Of a stretch of 44,178 bases of DNA, positions 9,591-19,233 are shown piece by piece; position 1 is the stretch's first letter, and each line of letters begins with the position of its first letter. Source of the stretch: an uncultured Thiodictyon sp. (GTDB lineage: Bacteria; Pseudomonadota; Gammaproteobacteria; Chromatiales; Chromatiaceae); NCBI GenBank assembly GCA_903837595.1, contig CAILVI010000011.1, positions 1-44,178 of the forward strand, in the 5' to 3' direction. The translations under genes and the position numbers were made by a program. The notes below the pieces were generated by a model that was not told where the DNA came from, ran no database searches, and saw only the letters and a program-made list of their open reading frames with translations.

Positions 9591-10106
9591 CTACTTGGTG
9601 TTCGCATCCATCTGCTTGATCACGTCCTCGGTGATGTCCACTCCCTTGTCCACGAACACGACGCCGCCCTGGCCGCGCTCCACGACCATGCCGAGTTTCT
9701 TCTGCTTGGCCACTGCCTCCAACGCCTTCGAGGCCGGCGCCATCAGCTCTCGGCTGCGTTCCTGCTCGGTCTTCATGAACTCCTCCTGGATGGGCGCGGC
9801 CTTCTTCTGGAAGGCCTCGATCCGTTTCTTGAGCTCGGCCTGCTTCTTTTCCAACAGGTCTTTGCTCATCAGCGCGGACTCGCGCGCCAGACTCGCCTGG
9901 GCCTCGCGGATGGCCTTTTCCTCCTCGCGCATCGGCGCGGCCTTGGGCTCCAATTCCTTGCGCAGTTGCTCCTGGACCTTGAGCCCCATCTTGCTCTTCT
10001 CGAGCACCGCAGTCATGTCCACCGACCCGATGTCAGTGGCCTGGGTGGCGCCGAAGGGCACGGCCAAGGTCAACAGTAAGGCGCGACAGAGGTGCCGATT
10101 TGACAT
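9591..10106 (-). CDS. OmpH/Skp-family periplasmic chaperone
   Basis: Periplasmic chaperone of the Skp/OmpH family, which in known members holds unfolded outer-membrane proteins between the Sec translocon and the BAM complex. The 171-residue precursor starts at 10106 after an AGGAG ribosome site. It has a signal peptide (MSNRHLCRALLLTLAVPFGA, cleavage probably after TQA), a short strand region containing DIGSVDMTAVLEKSKMG, a long charged coiled coil (about residues 45-120), and a terminal strand region with LGMVVERGQGGVVFVDKG. It is not beside bamA or lpxD here, the usual skp place, so it may be an extra family member. It is divergent from the DUF2058 gene across 265 bp. Confidence 0.85.
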   Translation of the reverse strand: MSNRHLCRALLLTLAVPFGATQATDIGSVDMTAVLEKSKMGLKVQEQLRKELEPKAAPMREEEKAIREAQASLARESALMSKDLLEKKQAELKKRIEAFQKKAAPIQEEFMKTEQERSRELMAPASKALEAVAKQKKLGMVVERGQGGVVFVDKGVDITEDVIKQMDANTK

Positions 10107-10371
10107 GGATAAAGCTCCTGAATTCAGAGAGTAAGGGCTATGCTGGGCGCGGCGATCAAGGCGCTCCGGGGGCGTCGACGGTGCGCGTGGGGGAGGCCCA
10201 CGAGCGTGACCGGCACGCCGACTGCCAGTGATTCTACCAGGACCCGCCGCCGACCCCCATGCGGGCGCGCCGTGGGGTGTCGCGCGCAACGGCTTGCGTC
10301 GGCGGCCCCGCTATCGGATGCTCTGCACCCTCGGGGCCGCGCCGGCCCATTATGACAAGGGTGATGGCATC

Positions 10372-10911
10372 GTGGGTAACTCGCTCCAAGAGCAATTATT
10401 GAAGGCCGGTCTGGTCAGCGAGCACCGGCTCAAGGAGACGCGCACCGACAAGCGCAAGAGCGTCAAACAACCCGGCGGGCGGGCCGCCGCGGCCGACGAC
10501 CCGGCGCGCCGGGCGGCCGAGGAGGCGCGCGCCGAGAAGGCCCGTAAGGACCGCGAACTCAATCGCCGCCAGCAGGAAGAGGCGCAGCAGCGCGCCCGCG
10601 AGAACGATATCCGCCAGTTGATCCATGCCCACCGCGTGGTCCGCGAGGGCGGCGACCTGGCCTACAACTTTACCGATGGCACGGCGCTCAAGCGCCTCTA
10701 TGTGAACCGCGACCAGCATGCCCGGCTGGTCGACGGCCGTCTGGCCCTGGTGCGGCAGGACACCTTCTACGAACTGGTCCCGGTGGAGATCGCCGTGCGC
10801 CTGCGCGAGTGGGACGCGAGCCTGGTGCTTGTACACAACAAGCCCGCACCGCCGCCGGCCGCGGACGATCCCTATGCCGAGTTCCAGGTGCCGGACGACC
10901 TGATGTGGTGA
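10372..10911 (+). CDS. DUF2058 (YaiL-like) nucleoprotein/polynucleotide-associated enzyme family
   Basis: A 179-residue protein of the DUF2058/YaiL family, the same length as E. coli YaiL. I chose the GTG at 10372 because it gives VGNSLQEQLLKAGLVSEHRL, the typical family opening, with AAGGGTGA upstream; the frame itself extends to 10228 without family-like residues. The middle is a long charged helix (ARRAAEEARAEKARKDREL). The conserved C-terminal part has LIHAHRVVREGGDLAYNFTD and LALVRQDTFYELVPVEIA. Its function is not established. It is followed after 16 bp by the tatD-like gene, so the two probably form an operon. Confidence 0.88.
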   Translation: MGNSLQEQLLKAGLVSEHRLKETRTDKRKSVKQPGGRAAAADDPARRAAEEARAEKARKDRELNRRQQEEAQQRARENDIRQLIHAHRVVREGGDLAYNFTDGTALKRLYVNRDQHARLVDGRLALVRQDTFYELVPVEIAVRLREWDASLVLVHNKPAPPPAADDPYAEFQVPDDLMW

Positions 10912-10927
10912 GCGTCGGCGGCGGCGC

Positions 10928-11698
10928 ATGGAACTGATCGACACCCACTGCCACCTGGATTGCCCCGAGTTCGACCCGGACCGGGCGGCCGTGCTGGGGC
11001 GCACCCGCGCCGCCGGGGTGCGGGGGCTGGTGATCCCGGCGATCCACCGGGCGGGCTGGCCGGGGCTGCTCGCACTGTGTGAGACGGATGCGGACCTGTA
11101 TCCGGCCCTGGGGTTACACCCGGTGTATCTTGATCAGCACCAGGACGCTGACCTGCCGGCCCTGGAGCGCGCCATTGCGGACCACCGGGTGCTGGCGATC
11201 GGCGAGATCGGGCTCGACTATTTTGAGCGTGAACTGGATCGGGAGCGCCAGCAGGCCCTGTTTGAGGCGCAACTCGCCATCGCCCGCGCCGCCGACCTGC
11301 CGGTGTTGCTGCATGTGCGCAAGGCCCACGCGCAGGTCCTGGCAGCACTCAAGCGCAACCCGGTGCGCGGAGGCATTGCACACGCCTTCAGCGGCGGGCT
11401 GGCGGAGGCGCGCCGCTATCTGGACCTCGGCTTTGCGCTCGGTTTTGGCGGTATGCTGACCTTTGCGCGGTCCACCAAGCTGCGCGCACTGGCCGCGGCG
11501 CTACCGTGCGGCGCCATCGTCCTGGAGACCGACGCCCCGGATCTCACCGTCGCCGCCCATCAGGGCGAGCGCAACAGCCCGGAATATCTGCCGGACGTGC
11601 TGGCCGCCCTGGCCCAAGTGCGCGGCGAAGACCCGGCCGGGTTGGCGCAGCGCACCAGCGCGACGGCCCGGCGGGTGCTGGGATTGCCGCAGGGCTAA
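10928..11698 (+). CDS. TatD-family metal-dependent hydrolase/DNase
   Basis: A 256-residue amidohydrolase-fold protein of the TatD family (TatD/YjjV), in which characterised members act as metal-dependent deoxyribonucleases. The metal-binding motifs are in order: THCHLD at the start, the glutamate in AIGEIGLDYF, histidines in LLHVRKAHAQ and GGIAHAFSGG, and the aspartate in LETDAPDLT. The C-terminal stretch RNSPEYLPDVLAALAQVRG is typical. The ATG at 10928 sits 16 bp after the DUF2058 stop. The family call is firm; which TatD paralogue this is cannot be told here. Confidence 0.92.
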   Translation: MELIDTHCHLDCPEFDPDRAAVLGRTRAAGVRGLVIPAIHRAGWPGLLALCETDADLYPALGLHPVYLDQHQDADLPALERAIADHRVLAIGEIGLDYFERELDRERQQALFEAQLAIARAADLPVLLHVRKAHAQVLAALKRNPVRGGIAHAFSGGLAEARRYLDLGFALGFGGMLTFARSTKLRALAAALPCGAIVLETDAPDLTVAAHQGERNSPEYLPDVLAALAQVRGEDPAGLAQRTSATARRVLGLPQG

Positions 11699-11871
11699 TG
11701 CCGATACCGAAAAAAGGCTTGGCTGCGGTAGGTTTATAAGCTAGCATGTGCCCGAATATCGATCGGCTCGCCTGGTCCCGATCGATGCGAGACCCCTTAC
11801 GCCGACCCCGAATCGCCTGCGACGCACGGCTGGTTCGGCCGCAAGGCCATTCGAGTGAAAGGATTTTTGCC

Positions 11872-13158
11872 ATGCCGCGCTACCCCCTGGTTGCATTTGC
11901 GCTACTGTTCTGCCTGCTGTGCCCGCCGGTGTGGTCGGCCGAGATCCCTGTGGCGCCGGGGACCGGCACCCTGAACGCCGCGGCGGCGAGTGCCAGCCCC
12001 GGGGACACCCTGGTGTTGCAGGAGGGGAGCTATGCCGGCGATACCTCGCTTACCAAGTCACTGACCATCCGGCCGGTGGCGCGCGGGACCCACGCCTTCA
12101 TCACCGGCACCCTGACGGCCGCCGCGGACGGGATCAGCGTGACGGTGCAGGGCCTCAAGTTCACCCAGAACTTCCTGGTGACCCAGCATCCGGCCGCGGT
12201 GCGTCTGCTGGAAAACGATTTTACCGCCGGCAACATACTCATCACCGGTCCCATCGGGTCCAGTGCGGTGGTGGATGCGGCACCGGCGCTGGTGATCGTT
12301 GGCAACGGCCTGACGGGTGGTGGGATCATCAATGAGGGAGCCGACTATGGGAGCGGGGCCTCGTATATCGCCGGCAATACACTGTACGGCGGTTCGATTG
12401 GGGTCTATTCACCGAGCTCGATCGTTGGCAACGACCTGCGCGGCGGCCCTAACACGATTATTCATGCCAGGGGTGGCTTAGCGCGGATTCTGGCCAATCG
12501 GGTGTACTCGACTGCCGAAATTTACACCTCGCCGCGGCAAGGGGTCATTTATACGACATCCGCCTACAGCCTGGTCGCGGACAATATTATCGAGGTCCAA
12601 TCTACGGGCAGTTACCAGATCGCCATCGCTACTGCCGGCACGGGCTATGCGACCATCACCAACAATATCATTCGCGGCCTTGGCTCACCGAGATCCAGTA
12701 GCTGGGCCATCTACTCGTCCAGCGGCGTCTCGCGGGTCTCCGGCAACATCATCATGGACTTTGCGGAGCGGAACAATTCTCCACCGATCAACGTCACCTC
12801 CGTGAGCCAGGACATCAGCAACAATCTCTGCTACAACGGCTCCGTGGGCTGCCCGGCCGGCGGGGGCAATCTGAACGCGGACCCCAAATTCGTCGACCTG
12901 GTCGGCTACCGCCTGGCACCCGACTCACCGGCGATCGATGCCGGTCCGGCCGATGACGTCCTGGCCGACCTGGACCGCACCCGCAATGACATGGGCGCCT
13001 ATGGCGGGCCCTGGGAGATCGGCCAGTACGACCTCCAGCGCGGCGCAACCAACTATGCCCCCTATGTTTACCCGCTGATCAGATGGGATTGGTCCCCGGC
13101 GGGCGGTGTGAGCGGGTCACTGGAGGTTCAGGCGCTCGGCGTGGCCCGGCTGCGCTGA
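11872..13158 (+). CDS. Secreted right-handed beta-helix protein
   Basis: A 428-residue exported protein of unknown role. The ATG at 11872 has a GAAAGGA ribosome site and opens a clear signal peptide (MPRYPLVAFALLFCLLCPPV, cleavage after WSA); the frame extends upstream to 11746 without signal-like sequence. The body has short hydrophobic and asparagine-rich turns at regular spacing (SIVGNDLRGG, RILANRVYS, LVADNIIEVQ, TITNNIIRGLG, RVSGNIIMDF), as in parallel beta-helix proteins that bind or cleave polysaccharides. The tail has the choice-of-anchor style PDSPAIDAGPADDVLADLDR followed by RNDMGAYGGPWE. No active-site signature is recognisable. The RHS gene begins 23 bp downstream, which suggests one transcript. 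Confidence 0.82.
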   Translation: MPRYPLVAFALLFCLLCPPVWSAEIPVAPGTGTLNAAAASASPGDTLVLQEGSYAGDTSLTKSLTIRPVARGTHAFITGTLTAAADGISVTVQGLKFTQNFLVTQHPAAVRLLENDFTAGNILITGPIGSSAVVDAAPALVIVGNGLTGGGIINEGADYGSGASYIAGNTLYGGSIGVYSPSSIVGNDLRGGPNTIIHARGGLARILANRVYSTAEIYTSPRQGVIYTTSAYSLVADNIIEVQSTGSYQIAIATAGTGYATITNNIIRGLGSPRSSSWAIYSSSGVSRVSGNIIMDFAERNNSPPINVTSVSQDISNNLCYNGSVGCPAGGGNLNADPKFVDLVGYRLAPDSPAIDAGPADDVLADLDRTRNDMGAYGGPWEIGQYDLQRGATNYAPYVYPLIRWDWSPAGGVSGSLEVQALGVARLR

Positions 13159-13181
13159 CGCGCGCTCATTAAGGCCCCGCC

Positions 13182-16100
13182 ATGGTCACAGCGCGCGCCC
13201 GTCTGCTGCTTGCCTGTCTGCTGCCACTGTGGCTGTGGGCAGGGCTGCCCGCGGCCCTGGCGAGCGGCGGGGCCAATGCCCCGACCGCCGCCGAGGCGAT
13301 CCTGGATGACCCGGGCCTGGACCCCGGCACCGGCTCCCCACTGGGCCTGGGCGGCGCGGGGGACGACCCGGTGCGTATCGGTTCGGCGCGACTGGACCTG
13401 ACCAACACCGCCGCCGGCGCCCATACGCTCTATCTGCGCGTGCAGGATCAGGCGGGGCGCTGGTCCGCCACGCTCGGCCAGGGGCTCATGGTGACGGCCG
13501 ATCCCGGTGGCGTGCCGCTCCCCGCCGGGGTCGTCAATACGCTACAGACGGCAGAGGCTTATCTCGATCAGGACCCGGGGCCGGGCCGCGGAACCCCGTT
13601 GGCCGCCGCGGACGGGGCGTTCAACAGCAGCCTGGAACTGGTCTTGCGACAGCTCGATCTGCACGCGGTATCGGGCAACCACACCCTGTTCGTGCGCACC
13701 CGTGATGCCGCCGGACTCTGGTCCGCCGCCATCGGCCAGAGCTTCCGTTTTACCCAGAGTGCCCCCGGCACGCTGCCGGCCGGCGGCTATAACCGGGTCG
13801 AGGCGGCTGAGGCATTCATCGATCGTGACCCCGGCCAGGGCCACGGCATCCCCCTGGCGACCGCTGCCGACGGCGCCATCGACAGCGCCATGGAGACCCT
13901 CAGCGGTCGCGCCGTGCTCAACACACTGGCGCCCGGCGTCCATGTCTTGAACCTGCGCCTGCGCGACAGCACCGGCACCTGGTCGCCCGCCACCCGGCAG
14001 ACCTTCTTCGTTACGGCCCGGACAGCGCTAGCCGGGGAGGCCGGCCCGACCTGGTTGGTCGCCGCGCAGGGGCGCGTCGACGGGGGGTCGCCGAGCGCGC
14101 TGCCGGCGGATGACGGGGCCTTCGGCGATGTGGTGGAGACCGCCACTCTGACTCAATCGGTCGTGGACGGCTATCACAGTGCCGGCATCCGCTTCCAGGA
14201 CAGCCGGGGGCAGTGGAGCGAAATCAGCACCGGGACCGGGATCGGCACCGGGACCGGGACCGGCAACTGTCGCGCGTTCGGGCGCCTGCTGGATGGGGCC
14301 ACCAATGGCCCCTTGGCCGGGGTGACGATCAGCGCCGGCGGCTTGACGGTGACCACCGACGCCGCGGGGCAGTTCAGTCTCGTCGGTCTGGCGTGCACCC
14401 CGCAGGTGGTCACCGTGACCGTGCCCGGCTATGAGTCCTACCAGCGCTCTTGGAACCCGGCGGGCGGCGGCTGGTGGGACATCCAACTGACCCGACCGGC
14501 GGTCGCCAATGGACTGATGTGCCAGTCCGGCTTCGCCAGCGACCCGGTCAATACCGCGACCGGCAACTATGTCTATCAGCGGTTGGACCTGGCGATCCCG
14601 GGTAACGGGCTCCCGTTGCGCTTCGAGCGTACCTACAACTCCCGCGAGGCGAGTACCCCAGGTGCGCCGGGCGGCCCCTTGGGCGCCGGCTGGACCCATA
14701 GTTATCGCATCGCCGTGAGTCAGGCCGCGGGCGTCGCGACCATCACCTGGGGCGATGGTCACACCGAGACCTATACCCCCGATGGCCGCGGCGGCTACAC
14801 CCCGCAATATGGCGTCTTCGACACCCTGAGCGATCAGGGGGCCGGCGCCTTTTCACTGCTGAGGCGCGACCGTACCCGCTATGACTTCGATAACGCTGGT
14901 CGGCTTACCGCCATAGCCGACCGCAATGGCAACACCCTGACCCTGGGCTATGCCGGTGCCAATCTCACACAGATCATCGATACCGCCGGCCGGACCATCG
15001 CCTTCAACTACGACGGGTCCGGGCGCCTCATCCAGGTCACCGACCCCAGCCGGCGCACCCTCCGCTATGCCTATGACGGAAATGGGGACCTGAGCACGGC
15101 CACCGACCCGCGCGGTCAGCTCACCCGCTACACCTATGATGGGCAGCACCAGATTCTGAGCGTCATCGACCCCCGCGGCCATCGCGTCGTCAACAACGGC
15201 TACGATGCGCAGCGACGCGTTGTCACCTACCAGACCGATGCCAAGGGCGGGGCCACGGCTTACAGCTATCAGGAGACCGACCGCGTCACCACCATTACCG
15301 ACGCGCTGGGCGGCGTGATGGTCCACCGGCACGATGAACTGCTGCGCCTGATCCGGGCACAGGACGCCAATGGCGCCCAGACCGCCTACCGCTATGACGC
15401 CTTGGGCAATCGGACCCAGGTGACGGACAAGAATGGCCATCTGACCGAATACGGCTACGACGCCCGCGGCAATGTGACGAGCAAACGGGACGCGCTGGGC
15501 CAGGTCACCGCCATCAGCTATGACAGCGACGACAACCCGCTGACCCGCACCGACGCACTGGGCGGCGTGACCCAGTTCATCTACGACACTAAGGGCAACC
15601 TGACCGCAAGCATCGATGCACTCGGTAACCGCTCGAGCGTCACCTACAGCGGCAATGGACTGCCGCTGACCGTCACCGATCCCCTCGGCCGGACCGCGAC
15701 CTTTGCCTACGATGCCGCTGGGAACCTGACCGCGGCCACGGACGCCGCCAGTCATGTCACGACCTTCGGCTACGACACCCTGGGCCGCCGCCTGACGGTG
15801 ACCGACGCCCTGGGGCGGACGACGACCAGCGCCTACGATGCCGGGGATCAACTGATCACCCAGACCGACGCCGCGGGTAAGACGCTGACCTTTGACTACG
15901 ACCCCAACGGCAACCGCGTCGGCATCACCGACCGGCTCGGGCGTACCACGGTCTTCGCCTACGACGAGAAAGACCTGCTGGTGTCCACCACCGACGCGCT
16001 GGGCGCCGTCCAGCGCGCGACCTATGATGCCCTGGACCGGCGTGTTGCGCTCACCGATCCCCTGGGCGCCGTCACCCGTTACGGCTACGACGCCGTCGGA

Positions 16101-18398
16101 CAGTTGCTTGAGGTGACGGACCCGCTGGGTGGGCGCACCGTCCAGGTACACGACGCCAACGGTAACACCCTGCGGGTGACCGACCCCAACGGCAATACGA
16201 CCAGCTCGGTCTACGATGCCCGCAACCGGCCGATCCGGATGACTGACGCCCTCGGGCAGGTCACGGAGATCGCCTACGATGCGCTGGATCGTCCGACCCG
16301 TGTCACCGATGCCGCCGGGCACAGCGGTCGCCGCTGGTATGACGCCCTGGGCCGCCTCACCGCAGTTGCGGACGCCGCCGGCGGGCGCATCGCCTATGGC
16401 TACAATGCGGTCGGCAAACGGGTCACGATGACCGACCCGAACGGCCATACCACCACGTACACCTACGACGCAGGCGACCGCCTGGTGCAGCAGATCGCGC
16501 CGGGCGGTGCGGTGACCCTGAATGACTATGATGCCGTGGGGCATCGCATCCGGGTGACCCGCCCGGACGGCCGCCCGATCCAATATGGCTATGACGCATT
16601 GGACCGGCTGGCGAGCATCGCGTATCCGGGCGGATCGAACGTCACATTGACCTATGACGCGGTGGGCAATCTGCTGACGATGGCCGACGGGGTCGGGTCC
16701 AGCCGCTATGTTTACGATGCACTGGATCGGCGGATCGCGGCGACCGATCCCTTCGGTCAGACCATGGGTTATAGCTACGATGCAGCCGGTCGGCGTACCG
16801 CCCTGACCTATCCGGGGGGCCGCCCGTTAACCTATGGCTACGACGCCGCTGGGCGCCTGACGGGGCTGACCGACTGGCTCGGTAACCGCACCGTCTATGC
16901 CTATGACCCGGGCGGACGACTGGTCTCCGCCGCCCTGCCGAACGGAGTCGCGACGACCTACGGTTACGATGCGGCCGACCGCTTGACCGCCCTCGCCCAT
17001 CGCCGTGGCACGACCCTTCTGGCGGGATATACCTACACCCTGGATGCGCTAGGTAATCATCTGTCCGTCGACCAGACCGATACCCTCGCCCCGGCCTTGA
17101 TCGCGGCGACCACGGCCAATACCGTCGATGCCGACAATCGCTTGACCCTGACCGGGGGCCTGGCCTATGGCTATGATACCCAGGGCAACCTGACCGGCCG
17201 GGGTGGGGAGGCCCTGGCCTGGGATGGCGCCGACCGGCTGATCCAGTCCGGCACCGGTGCCGGGCGGACGACCTATCGCTATGACGGTCTGGGGCGCCGC
17301 CTGGAGCGTATCCGGGGCGGCACCGCGACTCGCTATCTGCTGGATACCGCCGGATCGCTTTCACAGGTCATGGCCGAGACCGACGGGGCAGGACAACCGC
17401 GGGCCTGGTATGTCTCAGGTCTGGGCCTGGTTTCGCGTATCGGCGCGGACGGCAGCGTACGCTATTACCTGCCGGACGCCCGTGGCTCCACCGCGGCCCT
17501 CACCGACGGCACTGGCCAAGTCACCGATACCTATGCCTATGACCCCTTCGGGGCACAGTCCCGCGCGACGGGCAGCACACCCAACCCCTTCCGATATATC
17601 GGCCGCTATGGGCTGATGGACGATGGGGGCGGGCTGCTCTATGTGCGCGCCCGGTATTATGAGCCGGCGACCGGACGGTTCCTTTCCCAGGACCCCAAGC
17701 CGGGCGCCGATGACGATGGTCAGTCGCTGCATCGCTATGTCTATGCCATGAACAATCCGGTGCGGCTGATTGATGTGAGCGGGCTGTCGGCAAGGGAGGG
17801 GATTCCGTCGTCGAGTAGTTGGTCGAGCAGCGGGGGGCCTGATTTTCCGACGTCATCCGACATGGCGCATGATGGGCTGTTGACTAACCTATACGAAGAT
17901 TCAAAGAAAGGCGTGGGAATCGTCGACACCATTACGGCGATCGGTTCCATAACGAAGGCTCAAGGTGGTTTCCTCTACGCATCAAGCAAGCTCGCCAAGC
18001 GTTTCAAGAAACTGAATCGCAAGACCAGCATCATCGGCAGCGTGGTGACAGTCGGCGAGGGCATCGCGAAGGTCCGTTCTGGTGAGGGAAGCCTCGAGGG
18101 CCAGTTGCTTAATGTCGATTTCACACTACTGACAGCCGCCTCGCCGATCAATCTCGGCGCCGCAGTGCTCGATCTGGGGGGCGCCGTTGTCGGCTTAGAC
18201 GTCAACATCTCCGGCACCATGTCCAACCTGCAGGAGGCAGCCTTCGATCCGGTTGTGCGGGACCGGATGACGAATCGCGGAGCTGCGGCGATGCAACGGG
18301 AGGGGACACTCATGTGCGCGGTAGATCGCGATGCCTGCGGCATGAGTGCCGCCGGACATTTCATCTGGGTCGTTGGCACGGCCCTGACTTCGGAATGA
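13182..18398 (+). CDS. Secreted RHS/YD-repeat protein with DUF6531 and a divergent C-terminal domain
   Basis: A 1738-residue polymorphic-toxin-like protein. A Sec signal peptide (MVTARARLLLACLLPLWLWA...ALAS) comes first. About four ~75-85-residue repeats follow (AEAYLDQDPGPGRGTPL...GLWSAAIGQSF), then a GTG-rich linker near 14230, a carboxypeptidase-regulatory-like domain (GPLAGVTISAGGLTVTTDAAG), and DUF6531 (DPVNTATGNYVYQRLDLAI). Some 40 YD repeats would build the RHS cocoon. The core closes with RARYYEPATGRFLSQDPKPG and YVYAMNNPVRLIDVSGL near 17780. The last ~200 residues (17785-18398) are less GC-rich and unlike the core; a glycine-rich hydrophobic stretch (SIIGSVVTVGEGIAKV...GAAVLDLGGAVVGL) may interact with membranes. 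I do not recognise a toxin fold, and no immunity gene is evident next door. Confidence 0.92.
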   Translation: MVTARARLLLACLLPLWLWAGLPAALASGGANAPTAAEAILDDPGLDPGTGSPLGLGGAGDDPVRIGSARLDLTNTAAGAHTLYLRVQDQAGRWSATLGQGLMVTADPGGVPLPAGVVNTLQTAEAYLDQDPGPGRGTPLAAADGAFNSSLELVLRQLDLHAVSGNHTLFVRTRDAAGLWSAAIGQSFRFTQSAPGTLPAGGYNRVEAAEAFIDRDPGQGHGIPLATAADGAIDSAMETLSGRAVLNTLAPGVHVLNLRLRDSTGTWSPATRQTFFVTARTALAGEAGPTWLVAAQGRVDGGSPSALPADDGAFGDVVETATLTQSVVDGYHSAGIRFQDSRGQWSEISTGTGIGTGTGTGNCRAFGRLLDGATNGPLAGVTISAGGLTVTTDAAGQFSLVGLACTPQVVTVTVPGYESYQRSWNPAGGGWWDIQLTRPAVANGLMCQSGFASDPVNTATGNYVYQRLDLAIPGNGLPLRFERTYNSREASTPGAPGGPLGAGWTHSYRIAVSQAAGVATITWGDGHTETYTPDGRGGYTPQYGVFDTLSDQGAGAFSLLRRDRTRYDFDNAGRLTAIADRNGNTLTLGYAGANLTQIIDTAGRTIAFNYDGSGRLIQVTDPSRRTLRYAYDGNGDLSTATDPRGQLTRYTYDGQHQILSVIDPRGHRVVNNGYDAQRRVVTYQTDAKGGATAYSYQETDRVTTITDALGGVMVHRHDELLRLIRAQDANGAQTAYRYDALGNRTQVTDKNGHLTEYGYDARGNVTSKRDALGQVTAISYDSDDNPLTRTDALGGVTQFIYDTKGNLTASIDALGNRSSVTYSGNGLPLTVTDPLGRTATFAYDAAGNLTAATDAASHVTTFGYDTLGRRLTVTDALGRTTTSAYDAGDQLITQTDAAGKTLTFDYDPNGNRVGITDRLGRTTVFAYDEKDLLVSTTDALGAVQRATYDALDRRVALTDPLGAVTRYGYDAVGQLLEVTDPLGGRTVQVHDANGNTLRVTDPNGNTTSSVYDARNRPIRMTDALGQVTEIAYDALDRPTRVTDAAGHSGRRWYDALGRLTAVADAAGGRIAYGYNAVGKRVTMTDPNGHTTTYTYDAGDRLVQQIAPGGAVTLNDYDAVGHRIRVTRPDGRPIQYGYDALDRLASIAYPGGSNVTLTYDAVGNLLTMADGVGSSRYVYDALDRRIAATDPFGQTMGYSYDAAGRRTALTYPGGRPLTYGYDAAGRLTGLTDWLGNRTVYAYDPGGRLVSAALPNGVATTYGYDAADRLTALAHRRGTTLLAGYTYTLDALGNHLSVDQTDTLAPALIAATTANTVDADNRLTLTGGLAYGYDTQGNLTGRGGEALAWDGADRLIQSGTGAGRTTYRYDGLGRRLERIRGGTATRYLLDTAGSLSQVMAETDGAGQPRAWYVSGLGLVSRIGADGSVRYYLPDARGSTAALTDGTGQVTDTYAYDPFGAQSRATGSTPNPFRYIGRYGLMDDGGGLLYVRARYYEPATGRFLSQDPKPGADDDGQSLHRYVYAMNNPVRLIDVSGLSAREGIPSSSSWSSSGGPDFPTSSDMAHDGLLTNLYEDSKKGVGIVDTITAIGSITKAQGGFLYASSKLAKRFKKLNRKTSIIGSVVTVGEGIAKVRSGEGSLEGQLLNVDFTLLTAASPINLGAAVLDLGGAVVGLDVNISGTMSNLQEAAFDPVVRDRMTNRGAAAMQREGTLMCAVDRDACGMSAAGHFIWVVGTALTSE

Positions 18399-18503
18399 TG
18401 TCGAAATTTGATGCGTGGCCACAAAAACCGTGCCCACCCTATGTGTCTTACGACACCAAGCCGCACATAAAACCGGGATACTGAGCCAAGTCGGCGGTTC
18501 GCT

Positions 18504-19094
18504 ATGATGCAACACACGAAGACCCTGCTGGGCGCATTGTCCGCACTGGCCTTGCTGATGTCAGCAAACCTGCCTGCCGGCACCCTCATCTACCAATACG
18601 ATGCACTCAACCGTCTGAACGGTGTGAACTATCCAGACGGGAGCAAAATCGCTTACAGCTACGACTTAGCCGGTAACCGCTTATCCCAGGTCGTGACGGT
18701 TTCGTGGCCGGATACTGACCGGGACGGTATCCCTGATGACACCGACAATTGCCCGACCAGCCCCAATACGGACCAGGCCAACCACGATACGGATGCGCTC
18801 GGCGACGCCTGCGACCCGGATGACGACAATGACGGCACACCGGACACCGCGGACGCCTTTCCGCTCGATCCCACCGAACAGCTCGACACCGACGGCGATG
18901 GTATCGGTAACAACGCCGATCCGGACGACGACAACGACGGCGTGCCGGACGGGAGCGACAACTGCCCGCTGGTAGCGAACCCGGACCAGTCGGATCAGAA
19001 TGGTGACGGGATTGGCGATGCCTGTGACCCCACGCCGACGTTCTGCTGGTCCTGTCTGCCAAATAGGGGCGGCTGGCGAGCGATCTTGAAGTAA
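18504..19094 (+). CDS. Secreted YD-repeat plus thrombospondin type 3 repeat protein
   Basis: A 196-residue exported protein. A signal peptide (MMQHTKTLLGALSALALLMS...LPAG) is followed by two YD-type repeats (YQYDALNRLNGVNYPDG, YSYDLAGNRLSQV). The rest is acidic thrombospondin type 3 repeats (DTDRDGIPDDTDNCPTSPNT, DADNDG-like runs, DQNGDGIGDACDPT) that would bind calcium. The tail FCWSCLPNRGGWRAILK is short and has no membrane anchor. It lies 105 bp after the RHS gene and shares its YD signature, so it may be a companion or a remnant of another RHS gene. It is not obviously an immunity protein. A strong hairpin terminator follows. Confidence 0.8.
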   Translation: MMQHTKTLLGALSALALLMSANLPAGTLIYQYDALNRLNGVNYPDGSKIAYSYDLAGNRLSQVVTVSWPDTDRDGIPDDTDNCPTSPNTDQANHDTDALGDACDPDDDNDGTPDTADAFPLDPTEQLDTDGDGIGNNADPDDDNDGVPDGSDNCPLVANPDQSDQNGDGIGDACDPTPTFCWSCLPNRGGWRAILK

Positions 19095-19133
19095 GCCAGC
19101 GGGATACGGGTTTCGAGGCGCAACGGGCCGCAT

Positions 19134-19199
19134 AAGGGGCCAGGCTCAATTAAATCTGCCGGGCGGAGAAGAGCTTAATTGAGCCTGGCCCCTTTTTGC
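19134..19199 (+). terminator. Perfect 20-bp inverted repeat hairpin with T-tract
   Basis: The arms at 19134-19153 and 19175-19194 are exact reverse complements of 20 bases, separated by 21 bases and followed by a run of T. It lies between the 3' end of the TSP3-repeat gene and the 3' end of the oppositely oriented HEPN gene. It would therefore act as a rho-independent terminator for the plus-strand gene, and the A-rich left flank could serve the minus strand. The core TTAATTGAGCCTGGCCCC also looks like a dispersed intergenic repeat, which I cannot test here. Confidence 0.7.
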
Positions 19200-19233
19200 T
19201 GTCTGCGGCTGACGTTTAATTGGGTGAAGGACA

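Noticed and set aside
14880-17780. Long repetitive DNA in the RHS gene as a mobile or satellite repeat
   Set aside because: The repetition is of the YD protein repeat with varied codons, normal for RHS cores.
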